DNA from: Cupriavidus pauculus
Lineage (GTDB): Bacteria > Pseudomonadota > Gammaproteobacteria > Burkholderiales > Burkholderiaceae
Length of the DNA stretch: 64,000 nt
NCBI RefSeq assembly: GCF_002858765.1
Contig: NZ_PJRP01000006.1
Location: 1-64,000 of the forward strand
Reading direction: 5' to 3'
Made by a program: the position numbers and the translations under genes. Shown here one piece after another: positions 51,130 to 58,959 of the stretch (the first letter of the stretch is position 1; each line of letters opens with the position of its first letter). The notes beneath the pieces were generated by a model. The model worked only from the letters and a program-made list of their open reading frames with translations, did no database searches and had not been told where the DNA came from.

Positions 51130-52122
51130 ATGGGTATCCCCTTCGCCATCCTCGCGAAGCGTGCGGGCATTGCCATTGCGGCGATGGCTGCCACGCTTGC
51201 CGCCGTACCTTCCCTTGCCGCAGATAGCTTCCCCAACCGTCCGGTCCGCCTGATCGTGCCCTTCGCGCCCGGCGGCAGCGTCGACATTGCCGGCCGGCTG
51301 ATCACCGAAGCCTGGGGCAAGCAACTGGGGCAGCCGATCGTGGCCGACAACCGCGCCGGGGCATCGGGCAATATCGGCATGGACCAACTGGCCAAGGCCC
51401 GGCCCGACGGCTACACGCTGGCCATCAACAACGTGGCGCTGGCGGTCAATCCGTCGCTGTTCGCCAAACTGCCATTCGATACGGCCAAGGATTTTGCGTC
51501 GGTCGGCACCATGGGGACGTCGCAGCACGTGCTGGTGGTCAACAACGCGCTGCCGGTGAAGAACGTGAAGGAACTGGTGGCCATGGCCAAGGCGCAGCCG
51601 GGCAAGCTGAGCTTCGGCTCGGCCGGATCGGGCAGCACGTTCCATATGGCGGCCGAACTGTTCAAGACCGAGTCTGGCGCCGACATCCTGCATGTGCCGT
51701 ACAAAGGCGGCGGCCCGGCCCTGGTCGATACGATTGCCGGCCAGGTGCAGATGAGCTTTCCGGTGCTGTCCGCGGCGCTGCCTCACGTGCAGGCGGGCAA
51801 GCTGCGCGCGCTGGCCGTGACCGGGCCGAAGCGTTCGCCGCTGATGCCTGACGTGCCCACCATGGCCGAAGCCGGCCTGCCGAACTACGCGTTCGAGACG
51901 TGGTTCATCGTCAGCGCGCCCACCGGTACGCCCAAGGACGTGCTGGCGAAGCTGAACCAGACGCTCAACGCGGCGCTGGCCCAGCCCGAACTCAAGGCGC
52001 GGCTGCTCAAGGAAGGTTTCGAGCCGCTGACGATGAGCCCGGCCCAGGCCGATGCCATGCTGCGCAAGGAAATGGTTCGCTGGGCGGCACAGATCAAGCA
52101 GGCCGGGATCACCCCCGAGTAA
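51130..52122 (+). CDS. Bug-family tripartite tricarboxylate transporter substrate-binding protein
   Basis: A 330-residue periplasmic binding protein. Signal peptide IPFAILAKRAGIAIAAMAAT followed by LAAVPSLA-AD. Family motifs: FPNRPVRLIVPFAPGGSVDI, NRAGASGNIG, ARPDGYTL, VPYKGGGPALVDTIAGQVQM and PDVPTMAEAGLP. Bug proteins bind carboxylates or other small anions and hand them to TctAB-type permeases; many in Burkholderiales are orphans, as here (no TctA or TctB nearby). GGAGACAG precedes the ATG. Ligand unknown. Confidence 0.93.
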   Translation: MGIPFAILAKRAGIAIAAMAATLAAVPSLAADSFPNRPVRLIVPFAPGGSVDIAGRLITEAWGKQLGQPIVADNRAGASGNIGMDQLAKARPDGYTLAINNVALAVNPSLFAKLPFDTAKDFASVGTMGTSQHVLVVNNALPVKNVKELVAMAKAQPGKLSFGSAGSGSTFHMAAELFKTESGADILHVPYKGGGPALVDTIAGQVQMSFPVLSAALPHVQAGKLRALAVTGPKRSPLMPDVPTMAEAGLPNYAFETWFIVSAPTGTPKDVLAKLNQTLNAALAQPELKARLLKEGFEPLTMSPAQADAMLRKEMVRWAAQIKQAGITPE

Positions 52123-52230
52123 CGAAGTCCGGGCCAGCCGCCCGGTCCGTCCGGTCGTCGGGTGGGCAGATTGCCAGATTGCCGGGCCGCCAGATCGTCG
52201 AATCTCCAGACTGGCGGCCCGGCGCCTGGT

Positions 52231-53208
52231 TCAGGCTGCCATCGCGGGTTCCGGCGCGCCGGTGGCGGGTACCGCGTACATCAGCGGGGCCGCTCCGGCT
52301 TGGATGCGTGCCCGCTGCGCCTCGGTGGTCATCTCCTCCAGCAGCTTGCAGAAGCGCGGCTCGAACATGCCGGACACGATGTACGTCCAGCGGTACGCCT
52401 TGCGCACCACCGCTTCCACCTCGGGTGCATGCGGGGCGTCCTGCGCGCCACGGATCACGCGCATGAAGTAGGCCGTATCGGCCTGGGCCTGCGCCTGGAT
52501 GATCGCGTCAAAGCCACCCACGATCGCCAGCATGTCGTCGATGGCCGCATCGCGCTCGGCGTCGCTCGCGCGGGCGTTCTCGCGGATCCACTCCAGCTCG
52601 TCCAGGATCGCGTGCTGCGATTCCTCGCGCCAGTGGTACAGGAACACGTCCTTGAACAGCTCGGAAAGGTCCGGTGCGGTGCCGATGCTGGCGCGATAGT
52701 GCGCCTGCGTGAACAGTTCCAGCTGGCAGATCACGCCCAGCACGGCCCACGTGCGCTTGCCCAGCACGAACGCGGCCACGTCGTTGGGCTGGGCGTCGAA
52801 GCGATAGCCATCGGGCATGCCCTGCGCGGCCAGCCGTTCGATGCGGCGAAACAGTTCCTGGTGCTTCAGTTCCTCGTCGGAAAAGCGGATCAGGGCCTCC
52901 AGCGCGACCTGGTCGCCCAGCGCGTGTTGCCCGGTCAACTCCAGCACCTTGGCGCTGACAAAGCGTTCCACCAGCCCGAACATGTTGGCGTAGGTACGGC
53001 CTTGCACCTGGCTCAGGAAGCGCTGTTCCGAGGCGCTCAGGAAGGGCAGTTCGTCGACGAGCGACAGGCCGTCGGGCATGAACTTGTGCGAAAGGTCGAA
53101 CGTGCGGCCGCGAATCACGTCCTGGTCGATGTCCCAGCGGATGCGGCGTGAAGCGGCGATGCAGCGGGCGTAGCGTTGTGTGTCGGCGGAAAGGGATACA
53201 GCGTGCAT
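52231..53208 (-). CDS. Ferritin-like diiron protein, unknown function
   Basis: A 325-residue mostly helical protein. Possible metal ligands sit in two ExxH-type helices: FSDEELKHQELFRRIE (about 109-124) and WREESQHAILDELEWI (about 195-210), with further Glu in NMFGLVERFVS and FTQAHYR-like helices between. This resembles the diiron oxygenase/AurF-like and ferritin-like groups. No signal peptide. AAGGAG lies before ATG 53208. It stands alone, convergent with the Bug gene. An N-oxygenase, desaturase or oxidative-stress role is possible but unproven. Confidence 0.6.
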   Translation of the reverse strand: MHAVSLSADTQRYARCIAASRRIRWDIDQDVIRGRTFDLSHKFMPDGLSLVDELPFLSASEQRFLSQVQGRTYANMFGLVERFVSAKVLELTGQHALGDQVALEALIRFSDEELKHQELFRRIERLAAQGMPDGYRFDAQPNDVAAFVLGKRTWAVLGVICQLELFTQAHYRASIGTAPDLSELFKDVFLYHWREESQHAILDELEWIRENARASDAERDAAIDDMLAIVGGFDAIIQAQAQADTAYFMRVIRGAQDAPHAPEVEAVVRKAYRWTYIVSGMFEPRFCKLLEEMTTEAQRARIQAGAAPLMYAVPATGAPEPAMAA

Positions 53209-53648
53209 TGCGAAACTCCTTGATACGTGAAATCCGTCCCATGGAGGACGTGGGCCGGATACTCGGACGTTTCGGGGGTATCGCGCGTGAGGCTGGTGTC
53301 CCGACTGGAATCGTTTTCATCGGAATCGGCACCGGAAAGCGGGACGTGCGTCCTTGGCGCGGGTTTACTCGGGGAATTACGATAGGACTACCTGCAATGC
53401 CATGCTGGGCGTGGCCTGCGGGCACGCGTTGCACACCACTGGCCCGGTCCTTTCGCCTGCACAGGACCGAAGTCCTACGCATTGGCACCGGGTTTTCCCG
53501 CGATGCGGGCAAAAACCGGGACACCTGTCACGTACGCGGTTGCAAACGATTTCCGACAATGACTCCACGGATCGGCCGATGCCATCCTGGCCAACGGCTG
53601 ATCCGTGTTTGCCTTCTGATTGGAGTTCAAAAAGTTGGAGTCGTCGAG
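53209..53648. other. Long structured intergenic region before YTDGA gene 2
   Basis: 440 bp with no gene but several hairpins on the plus strand: GGTCCT/AGGACC (53446-53468), CCGG-TTTT-CCCGC with its complement (53488-53519), and the leader hairpin at 53566-53607. It holds the promoters of the divergent ferritin-like and YTDGA genes. The stretch of repeated GAATCGG/GGCACCGG words near 53310-53345 and 53480-53495 is unexplained. Confidence 0.45.
53566..53607 (+). promoter_or_regulatory. Leader hairpin before YTDGA gene 2
   Basis: CACGGATC-g-GCCG (53566-53578) pairs with CGGC-t-GATCCGTG (53595-53607): 12 bp with one mismatch, followed by TTTGCCTTCT. It ends about 40 bp before the ATG. It looks like an attenuator or mRNA-stability element, comparable in position and GATC-containing stem to the hairpin before YTDGA gene 1. 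Confidence 0.5.
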
Positions 53649-53951
53649 ATGTGTACCAAAGTTGCAAAGACCCTGCTTGCCGTTTCAGCCGTTTCCGCAT
53701 TGACCATCGGCATTGCCCAGACCGCCCACGCCGCGTGGAGCGAAGTATTCGTTCCGTCGAATGGATCGACGCTTCACGTGAGCAAGTCATCGTGCCTGCG
53801 TGGCACCTTCGATTCCTATTCGGACGGCGCCCGCATCGGGCCGCGCGATGCATTTAGCGATGGCGGCAACCACATCGGTCCGCGCGACGCGTACACCGAC
53901 GGCGCGCGCAGCGTCGGCGCCCAGGGGGACTGCGCGATGCGCGCGGCCTGA
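53649..53951 (+). CDS. Small secreted YTDGA-repeat protein, second family member
   Basis: A 100-residue protein: signal peptide MCTKVAKTLLAVSAVSALTI with cleavage near AHA-AW (residue 28). The mature part has three repeats SYSDGAR (56-62), AFSDGGN (68-74) and AYTDGAR (81-87), joined by IGPRD linkers, the same motif and linker as in the 210-residue protein at 32413-33045. Cys49 and Cys95 flank the repeats and could close a disulfide loop, absent in the longer protein. GGAG lies nine bases before the ATG. Function unknown. A terminator follows. Confidence 0.8.
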   Translation: MCTKVAKTLLAVSAVSALTIGIAQTAHAAWSEVFVPSNGSTLHVSKSSCLRGTFDSYSDGARIGPRDAFSDGGNHIGPRDAYTDGARSVGAQGDCAMRAA

Positions 53952-53969
53952 CGTCATCTGGCGCACCTG

Positions 53970-54010
53970 GCCCGGCCGCGGCAGACCACCTGCCGCACGC
54001 CCGGGCTTTT
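53970..54010 (+). terminator. Terminator after YTDGA gene 2
   Basis: Outer stem GCCCGG (53970-53975) / CCGGGC (54001-54006), inner stem GCGGCAG (53978-53984) / CTGCCGC (53990-53996), then TTTT. The following 235 bp up to 54245 hold no clear gene and should contain the next promoter. Confidence 0.75.
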
Positions 54011-54245
54011 CAACTTCCGTCGCAAGGCACCGCCCTTGGTGTACATCATCCGGCGCACCCCCTACGCACCGCGTCTGGCCTTCCGCACATTGCGGGGCCG
54101 GCAGTCGGTGTTGATGTCGGCGCGCTGGGGATCGTTGTCTAAGATAGGTGAGTCGCCCGGCCCCGCCGGACGCGGTGAGCCATTGCCGGACGTTGCACGG
54201 CGGCACACCGCGTCGCCCGTATCCTGCCCCGTGCGCGACCCACCC

Positions 54246-55322
54246 ATGCCGATGCTCAAGCAGCAGATTCGCCTATGCACCAGCCCGGACCGCGTACGCC
54301 TGGCCTATGCCGTCACGGGTAGCGGGCCGCCGCTGGTGAAGGCCGCCAACTGGATGAGCCACCTGGAGTTCGACGTCGGCAGCCCGGTCTGGAGCCATAT
54401 GCTGTGTGCGCTGTCCGAGCAGCACACGCTGATCCGCTACGACGAACGCGGTTGCGGGCTGTCCGACCGCCACGTGGAAGACCTCTCGTTCGATGCCTGG
54501 CTGAGCGACCTGGAAACCATCGTCGACGCCATGGCCGTGGAGCCATTTGCGCTTCTGGGCATCTCGCAGGGGGCATCGATTGCCGTGGCCTATGCGGTGG
54601 CGCATCCCGAGCGCGTCAGCCATCTGGTGCTGCACGGCGGCTACGCGCGGGGGCGGCTCAAGCGCAACCAGGGCGACGTCATGCGCGACGAGGCCGAGTT
54701 GATGATCCGGCTGGCCGAGATCGGCTGGGGTCAGGAGAATCCGGCCTTCCGCCAGTTCTTCACCACGCAGTTCATCCCGGGCGGTACGGCGGAGCAGCAC
54801 CGCTGGTTCAACGAGCTGGAGCGGGTGTCCACGTCGCCAGTCAATGCGGCGCGCTTCATGCGCATCTTCAACGAGATTGATGTGGTGGATCTGCTGCCGC
54901 TGGTCACCTGCCCGACGCTGGTGATGCATGCGGTGCGCGATGCGCGCGTGCCGTTCGACGAAGGGCGGCTGATCGCCAGCATGATTCCCAATGCCCGCTT
55001 TGTGCCGCTGGACAGCGGCAACCACCTGCTGCTGGAAACCGAACCGGCATGGGACCGCTGGATCGAGGAGGTGCGCGCCTTCCTGCCCGCCCCGGCGCCG
55101 TCCACCGACCCCGCCTTTGGCGCCCTGACGCGGCGCGAACGCGACATCGTCGTGCTGATCGCCCAGGGGCGCGATAACGCGCAGATCGCCGCCCACCTGG
55201 GCCTGTGCGAGAAGACCGTGCGCAACCACATCACCAGCATCTTCTCGAAACTCGAGGTCGAGAATCGCTCGCAGGCGATTGTCCTGGCGCGCGAGTCGGG
55301 GTTTGACCGGCAGCGCGTGTAG
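54246..55322 (+). CDS. Alpha/beta hydrolase fused to a LuxR-type DNA-binding domain
   Basis: A 358-residue fusion. Residues 1-285 are an alpha/beta hydrolase: LIRYDERGCGLSDR, nucleophile elbow GISQGAS (Ser107), an acid in HAVRDARVP and His in SGNHLLLE. Residues 295-358 are a LuxR HTH (LTRRERDIVVLIAQGRDNAQ, HLGLCEKTVRNHITSIFSKL, VENRSQAIVLARESG). The catalytic set appears intact, so it may hydrolyse or merely sense an ester or lactone and act as a transcription factor. ATG 54246 is chosen; ATG 54252 is possible and no strong ribosome site is visible. It stands alone. Confidence 0.85.
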   Translation: MPMLKQQIRLCTSPDRVRLAYAVTGSGPPLVKAANWMSHLEFDVGSPVWSHMLCALSEQHTLIRYDERGCGLSDRHVEDLSFDAWLSDLETIVDAMAVEPFALLGISQGASIAVAYAVAHPERVSHLVLHGGYARGRLKRNQGDVMRDEAELMIRLAEIGWGQENPAFRQFFTTQFIPGGTAEQHRWFNELERVSTSPVNAARFMRIFNEIDVVDLLPLVTCPTLVMHAVRDARVPFDEGRLIASMIPNARFVPLDSGNHLLLETEPAWDRWIEEVRAFLPAPAPSTDPAFGALTRRERDIVVLIAQGRDNAQIAAHLGLCEKTVRNHITSIFSKLEVENRSQAIVLARESGFDRQRV

Positions 55323-55365
55323 GGCGCCACGGGGGCGCAATCAGCCTGTGGCACTGAATTTCCGC

Positions 55366-55411
55366 TTGACATACAGATCTGTCTACTCAACACTATGAGA
55401 CAGATCTGTCT
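55366..55411 (+). promoter_or_regulatory. Promoter with two TetR-type operators before the DUF1348 gene
   Basis: TTGACA at 55366-55371 is a perfect -35; CACTAT near 55391 is a weak -10 at 19-bp spacing. The first operator, ACAGATCTGT (55373-55382) plus CTA, covers the spacer. The second, AGACAGATCTGTCT (55398-55411), is a perfect 14-bp palindrome. The same palindrome type (AGACAG-AC-CTGTCT) precedes the TetR gene at 63816, suggesting that protein as repressor. Confidence 0.75.
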
Positions 55412-55486
55412 ACATGTGGATCTGGCGAATGCCGTCACCGATTTCCCATTGATTTCCAGGTTTTTCCGCTTCCCAAGGAGCCTCCC

Positions 55487-55966
55487 ATGTCGAGCCAACC
55501 CGAAGTTCGCCCGCCGCTGCCCCCGTTCACGCTGGAGACCGCCGCTGCCAAGGTGCGCGCCGCCGAAGACGGCTGGAATACGCGCGACCCCCACCGCGTG
55601 GCGCTGGCCTATACGGTGGACAGTGCCTGGCGCAACCGCGCCGAATTCGTGAACGGACGCGACGACATCGTGGCCTTCCTGACGCGCAAATGGCAGAAGG
55701 AACTCGACTATCGGCTGATCAAGGAGCTGTGGGCGCACGACGGCAACCGCATCGCGGTGCGGTTTGCGTACGAGTGGCACGACGACTCGGGCAACTGGTT
55801 CCGGTCGTACGGTAACGAAAACTGGGAATTCGACGAAAACGGCCTGATGCGCCGCCGTTTCGCGTGCATCAACGACGCGCCGATCCGCGAGGCGGACCGC
55901 AAGTACCACTGGCCGCTGGGTCGCCGGCCCGATGACCATCCGGGCCTGAGCGATTTGGGGTTCTGA
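55487..55966 (+). CDS. DUF1348 / NTF2-like family protein
   Basis: A 159-residue SnoaL/NTF2-like fold protein of the DUF1348 group: [80 protein letters not shown] and [14 protein letters not shown] are typical. Function in the family is poorly known; cone-shaped NTF2 folds often act on small hydrophobic compounds. AAGGAG lies six bases before ATG 55487. It is controlled by the double operator just upstream; relatives are often next to a TetR gene, but here the matching operator is 8 kb away. Confidence 0.88.
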   Translation: MSSQPEVRPPLPPFTLETAAAKVRAAEDGWNTRDPHRVALAYTVDSAWRNRAEFVNGRDDIVAFLTRKWQKELDYRLIKELWAHDGNRIAVRFAYEWHDDSGNWFRSYGNENWEFDENGLMRRRFACINDAPIREADRKYHWPLGRRPDDHPGLSDLGF

Positions 55967-55999
55967 GGCATCGCCGCTGGCCGCCCCCCTTTCACGCAG

Positions 56000-56011
56000 G
56001 CGGGAGAGGGG
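56000..56011 (+). repeat. GCGGGAGAGGGG word, copy 3 of the dispersed repeat
   Basis: Same 12-mer as at 130-141, here with only a partial left arm (CCCCCCTTTCACGC at 55984-55997). It lies between the convergent DUF1348 and M20 peptidase genes. Confidence 0.45.
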
Positions 56012-56042
56012 AGTTGGCCGGCGGGATATCAGGCGCCCTGCA

Positions 56043-57779
56043 TCACTGCATCTTCTGCAGGTTGCCCACGCGCACCAGCATCTCCGTGAACATCTGCATG
56101 TCCAGGTTCAGGTCGGAGACTTCCTTGTACTCCTTGGCGTTGTGCGCGGTGTACTTCTTGCCGGGCATGGCCGGGCCGAAGTTGATGGCGTTCGGCATCA
56201 GCTTGGCCGTCGTGCTGCCGGCTGTCGGCACCGGCTTGGCTTCGAGCCCGGTGGTGTCGCCGTAGATGTTCAGCAGCGTGGACAGCCACGCCCCCTTGGG
56301 GTCGCGGGCCATCCAGTCGCCCTGATCGTGCTGGATCTCCAGCGTGGTATGCGTCTGCGCGCCCCACGCCTGGATGCGCTCGGCGATCTTCGCGCGCAGC
56401 GCGTCGGGCGTGGACCCACGCGGCATGCGCACATTGGCCGTGACCTCCAGCTTGCCGTTGCGCTCGCGGATCAGCGTCGGCGACATCGTCAGCGGACCCA
56501 TGAAGTCGTCGCGATAGCCCACATCCATCTTCTCGCCAAGGTAGCCCGTGCCGTAGAGATCGGTCAGGTAGCGCGTGGCGCGCGCGTACTGGTTGTCCGC
56601 GAACGGCACGCCCGACGCCTGCAGGAACATCGCCAGGCGCGGCACGGGGTTCACGCCTTCCTCGGGGCGCGAACCGTGGGCCGACGAGCCGGTGACCTTC
56701 ACATCGATGGCGTCGCCGTTGCGTGCGATGTCGATGGCAAACTTGCCCTGCGCGGCTTGCTGGGCGATGAAGGCCGCCCGCGCCTGCTCCAGCGTCGTGG
56801 CCACGGCGTTGAGGTCGCCGCCGGCAATGCGTGCGGTGGCCGTCTGCGGAATCGCGTTTGCCGACGCGGCGCCAGCCATCGCGACGATGGCGGCCTGCTT
56901 GCCGTCGGCGGGCTGGTCAGGAAAGCGCACGGTCAGCGCGCCGGAGCCCTTTTCGGCCACCACGGCAGGGTACTTGCTGTCGAGCACGATGTTGTACTCG
57001 GGCAGGGCGGTCTTGTCGCGGTAGTACTTCATGCCGTCGCCGCCGGTTTCCTCTGTGGTCTCGATCATCAGGCGAATCGTGCGCGCCAGCGGCACGCCGC
57101 TTTCGCGCACGGTCTTCATGGCGAAGAGCGCTGCGGCAATCGATCCCTTGTCGTCGATGGTGCCCCGGCCGTAGAGGTAGTCGCCCACGCGCGTGACCTT
57201 GAACGGGTCGAGCTTCGTGCCGTCGTCGAGCACCCATTCGTCGGCCACCACGGGCACCACGTCTGCGTGCGTGAGGATGCCGAACGTCTCCTTGCCCTGG
57301 CCCGGCAGCGTGACCTCGAACACACGGTTGTCGACGTTGCGGAACTGCAGCCCGAAGTCCTTCGCCATGCGCTCGACGACCTTGCCGAACTCGACGATGG
57401 CCGGGTTTTCGTGCTGCGGCACCTTGTCGTCGCGCACGGTGCGCAGCGCCACCATCTCGGTGATGCTGTCGAGTACCGCCTGCTGGTTATGCACGCGGTT
57501 GTAGACGCCCAGCAGGCGCCCGATGTTGACCAGGTCGTCGCCCTTGAGCGGCCGCTTGGCCCGATAGGCGCGTACCGAGCCGGCCAGTTTCGGGTCGGCC
57601 TTGACGGCGGCGTCCAGGAACGCGTTGAAGCTGGCGGGCGGGGCGGCCGTGGTGCTGGCCACGAGCCGGTCGAGTTCGGGCTTGGCCAGCGGGGCCGCCG
57701 TGGCGCTGGTGGCGCCTAGGGCGAACAGGGTGGCGGCCAGCAGGGTCGCGGCGGGTAGCCGGATGGGCAGGCGAGTCAT
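56043..57779 (-). CDS. Exported M20-family metallopeptidase (dipeptidase-like)
   Basis: A 578-residue M20 peptidase with a Sec signal (LPAATLLAATLFALGATSAT, cleavage after TA-AP near 28). Zinc ligands and catalytic residues: THADVVPVVADEW (His, with Asp), GRGTIDDKGS (bridging Asp), IETTEETGGDG (general base Glu and ligand Glu), VLDSKYP (Asp) and YTAHNAKE (His). This set matches dipeptidase V/PepV-like M20 enzymes with an inserted lid (SSAHGSRPEEGVNP). Periplasmic hydrolysis of short peptides is likely. ATG 57779. Monocistronic. Confidence 0.9.
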   Translation of the reverse strand: MTRLPIRLPAATLLAATLFALGATSATAAPLAKPELDRLVASTTAAPPASFNAFLDAAVKADPKLAGSVRAYRAKRPLKGDDLVNIGRLLGVYNRVHNQQAVLDSITEMVALRTVRDDKVPQHENPAIVEFGKVVERMAKDFGLQFRNVDNRVFEVTLPGQGKETFGILTHADVVPVVADEWVLDDGTKLDPFKVTRVGDYLYGRGTIDDKGSIAAALFAMKTVRESGVPLARTIRLMIETTEETGGDGMKYYRDKTALPEYNIVLDSKYPAVVAEKGSGALTVRFPDQPADGKQAAIVAMAGAASANAIPQTATARIAGGDLNAVATTLEQARAAFIAQQAAQGKFAIDIARNGDAIDVKVTGSSAHGSRPEEGVNPVPRLAMFLQASGVPFADNQYARATRYLTDLYGTGYLGEKMDVGYRDDFMGPLTMSPTLIRERNGKLEVTANVRMPRGSTPDALRAKIAERIQAWGAQTHTTLEIQHDQGDWMARDPKGAWLSTLLNIYGDTTGLEAKPVPTAGSTTAKLMPNAINFGPAMPGKKYTAHNAKEYKEVSDLNLDMQMFTEMLVRVGNLQKMQ

Positions 57780-57863
57780 GGAGCGGTTGTCCCTTCATGG
57801 TTTTTGTGTGCCCGCATGATAGCGACGCCCATGTGCGAGCGGAAGCATTCAAAACCCTGCCCG

Positions 57864-57914
57864 ATAGTCAAAAACAATCGGATTTTCCTGATTTATCATA
57901 GAAATTATCAATCA
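57864..57914 (+). promoter_or_regulatory. AT-rich possible OxyR/LysR-type site before the Prx-Grx gene
   Basis: An AT-rich stretch with ATAG (57864), CAAT, TCCT and CATA spaced about 11 bp apart, and a TGATT/AATCA dyad at 57889-57914. OxyR contacts four ATAG/CTAT-like elements at 11-bp steps, but only a partial match exists. Peroxiredoxin genes are often OxyR targets. Confidence 0.3.
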
Positions 57915-58016
57915 ATCCGGTTGAGACAATGAATTTTACGGATCACATTCAGACCGCGACAATCCACTCCATCGCCACATCACGTGGCGCCCAAACCAAC
58001 CCAAGGAGTGATTCCG

Positions 58017-58751
58017 ATGCTGCAATCCCGTGAAGGCCAACGCGTTCCCAATGTGACGTTTCGTGTACGCGAACACAACGAATGGAAGGACGTGACCACG
58101 GCCGAACTGTTCAACGGCAAGACCGTCGCCGTGTTCTCGCTGCCGGGCGCCTTCACCCCGACGTGTTCGTCGACCCACCTGCCGCGGTACAACGAACTGG
58201 CCCCGGCGTTCCGGGCGGCTGGCGTGGACACGATCCTGTGCGTGTCGGTCAACGACACCTTCGTGATGAACGAGTGGGCCAAGGACCAGGAGTCCGAGAA
58301 CATCGTGATGATCCCGGACGGCAACGGCGAATTCACCGACGGCATGGGCATGCTGGTGGACAAGGCCGACCTGGGCTTCGGCAAGCGCAGCTGGCGCTAT
58401 TCGATGGTCGTGAAGAACGGGGTGGTGGACAAGATGTTCATCGAGCCGGAAGAGCCGGGCGACCCGTTCAAGGTGTCCGACGCCGACACGATGCTGAACT
58501 ACATCCAGCCGGACGCCAAGCGTCCCGACCAGGTGGTGGTGTTCTCGAAAGTCGGCTGCTCGCACTGTGCCAAAGCCAAGCAACTGCTGCAGGACAAGGG
58601 CTACGAGTATATCGACGTGCCGCTGGACAACAAGATCCGCGGCAAGGTGCTGGGCGCCATGTCCGGTGAGATGACCGCCCCGCAGGTGTTCATCAACGGC
58701 AAGCTGGTGGGCGGCGCCGCCGCGCTGGAACAGTACCTGGCTGCCGCCTGA
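58017..58751 (+). CDS. Hybrid peroxiredoxin-glutaredoxin (Prx5/Grx)
   Basis: A 244-residue fusion. Residues 1-160 are a Prx5-type peroxiredoxin with peroxidatic Cys50 in PGAFTPTCSSTHLP; 170-244 are a glutaredoxin with CSHC (181-184) and TAPQVFINGKLVGG. The hybrid reduces hydroperoxides using glutathione without a separate thioredoxin. AAGGAG lies nine bases before ATG 58017. The next gene on the strand, 208 bp later, is a flavin disulfide reductase, a pairing known from other Proteobacteria. Confidence 0.95.
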   Translation: MLQSREGQRVPNVTFRVREHNEWKDVTTAELFNGKTVAVFSLPGAFTPTCSSTHLPRYNELAPAFRAAGVDTILCVSVNDTFVMNEWAKDQESENIVMIPDGNGEFTDGMGMLVDKADLGFGKRSWRYSMVVKNGVVDKMFIEPEEPGDPFKVSDADTMLNYIQPDAKRPDQVVVFSKVGCSHCAKAKQLLQDKGYEYIDVPLDNKIRGKVLGAMSGEMTAPQVFINGKLVGGAAALEQYLAAA

Positions 58752-58959
58752 TCCTCCCGCCCGGGCCCGGCTCCCCCGGCCGGTGTCCTGGGCACCTTTT
58801 TCTCCCCTGGCACTCGCCCCCCCAATCCGCCGCCGGCAACCGGCGGCGCGGGCCGGCAGTCGCCGGACCCGATGGCATCGCCTTGGCCGCGCCATGGCAA
58901 GGACGGTGCCATCCCATCCGCCGATTGAAGCAAAGCAGATTGACGAACAGGAAACGCAC

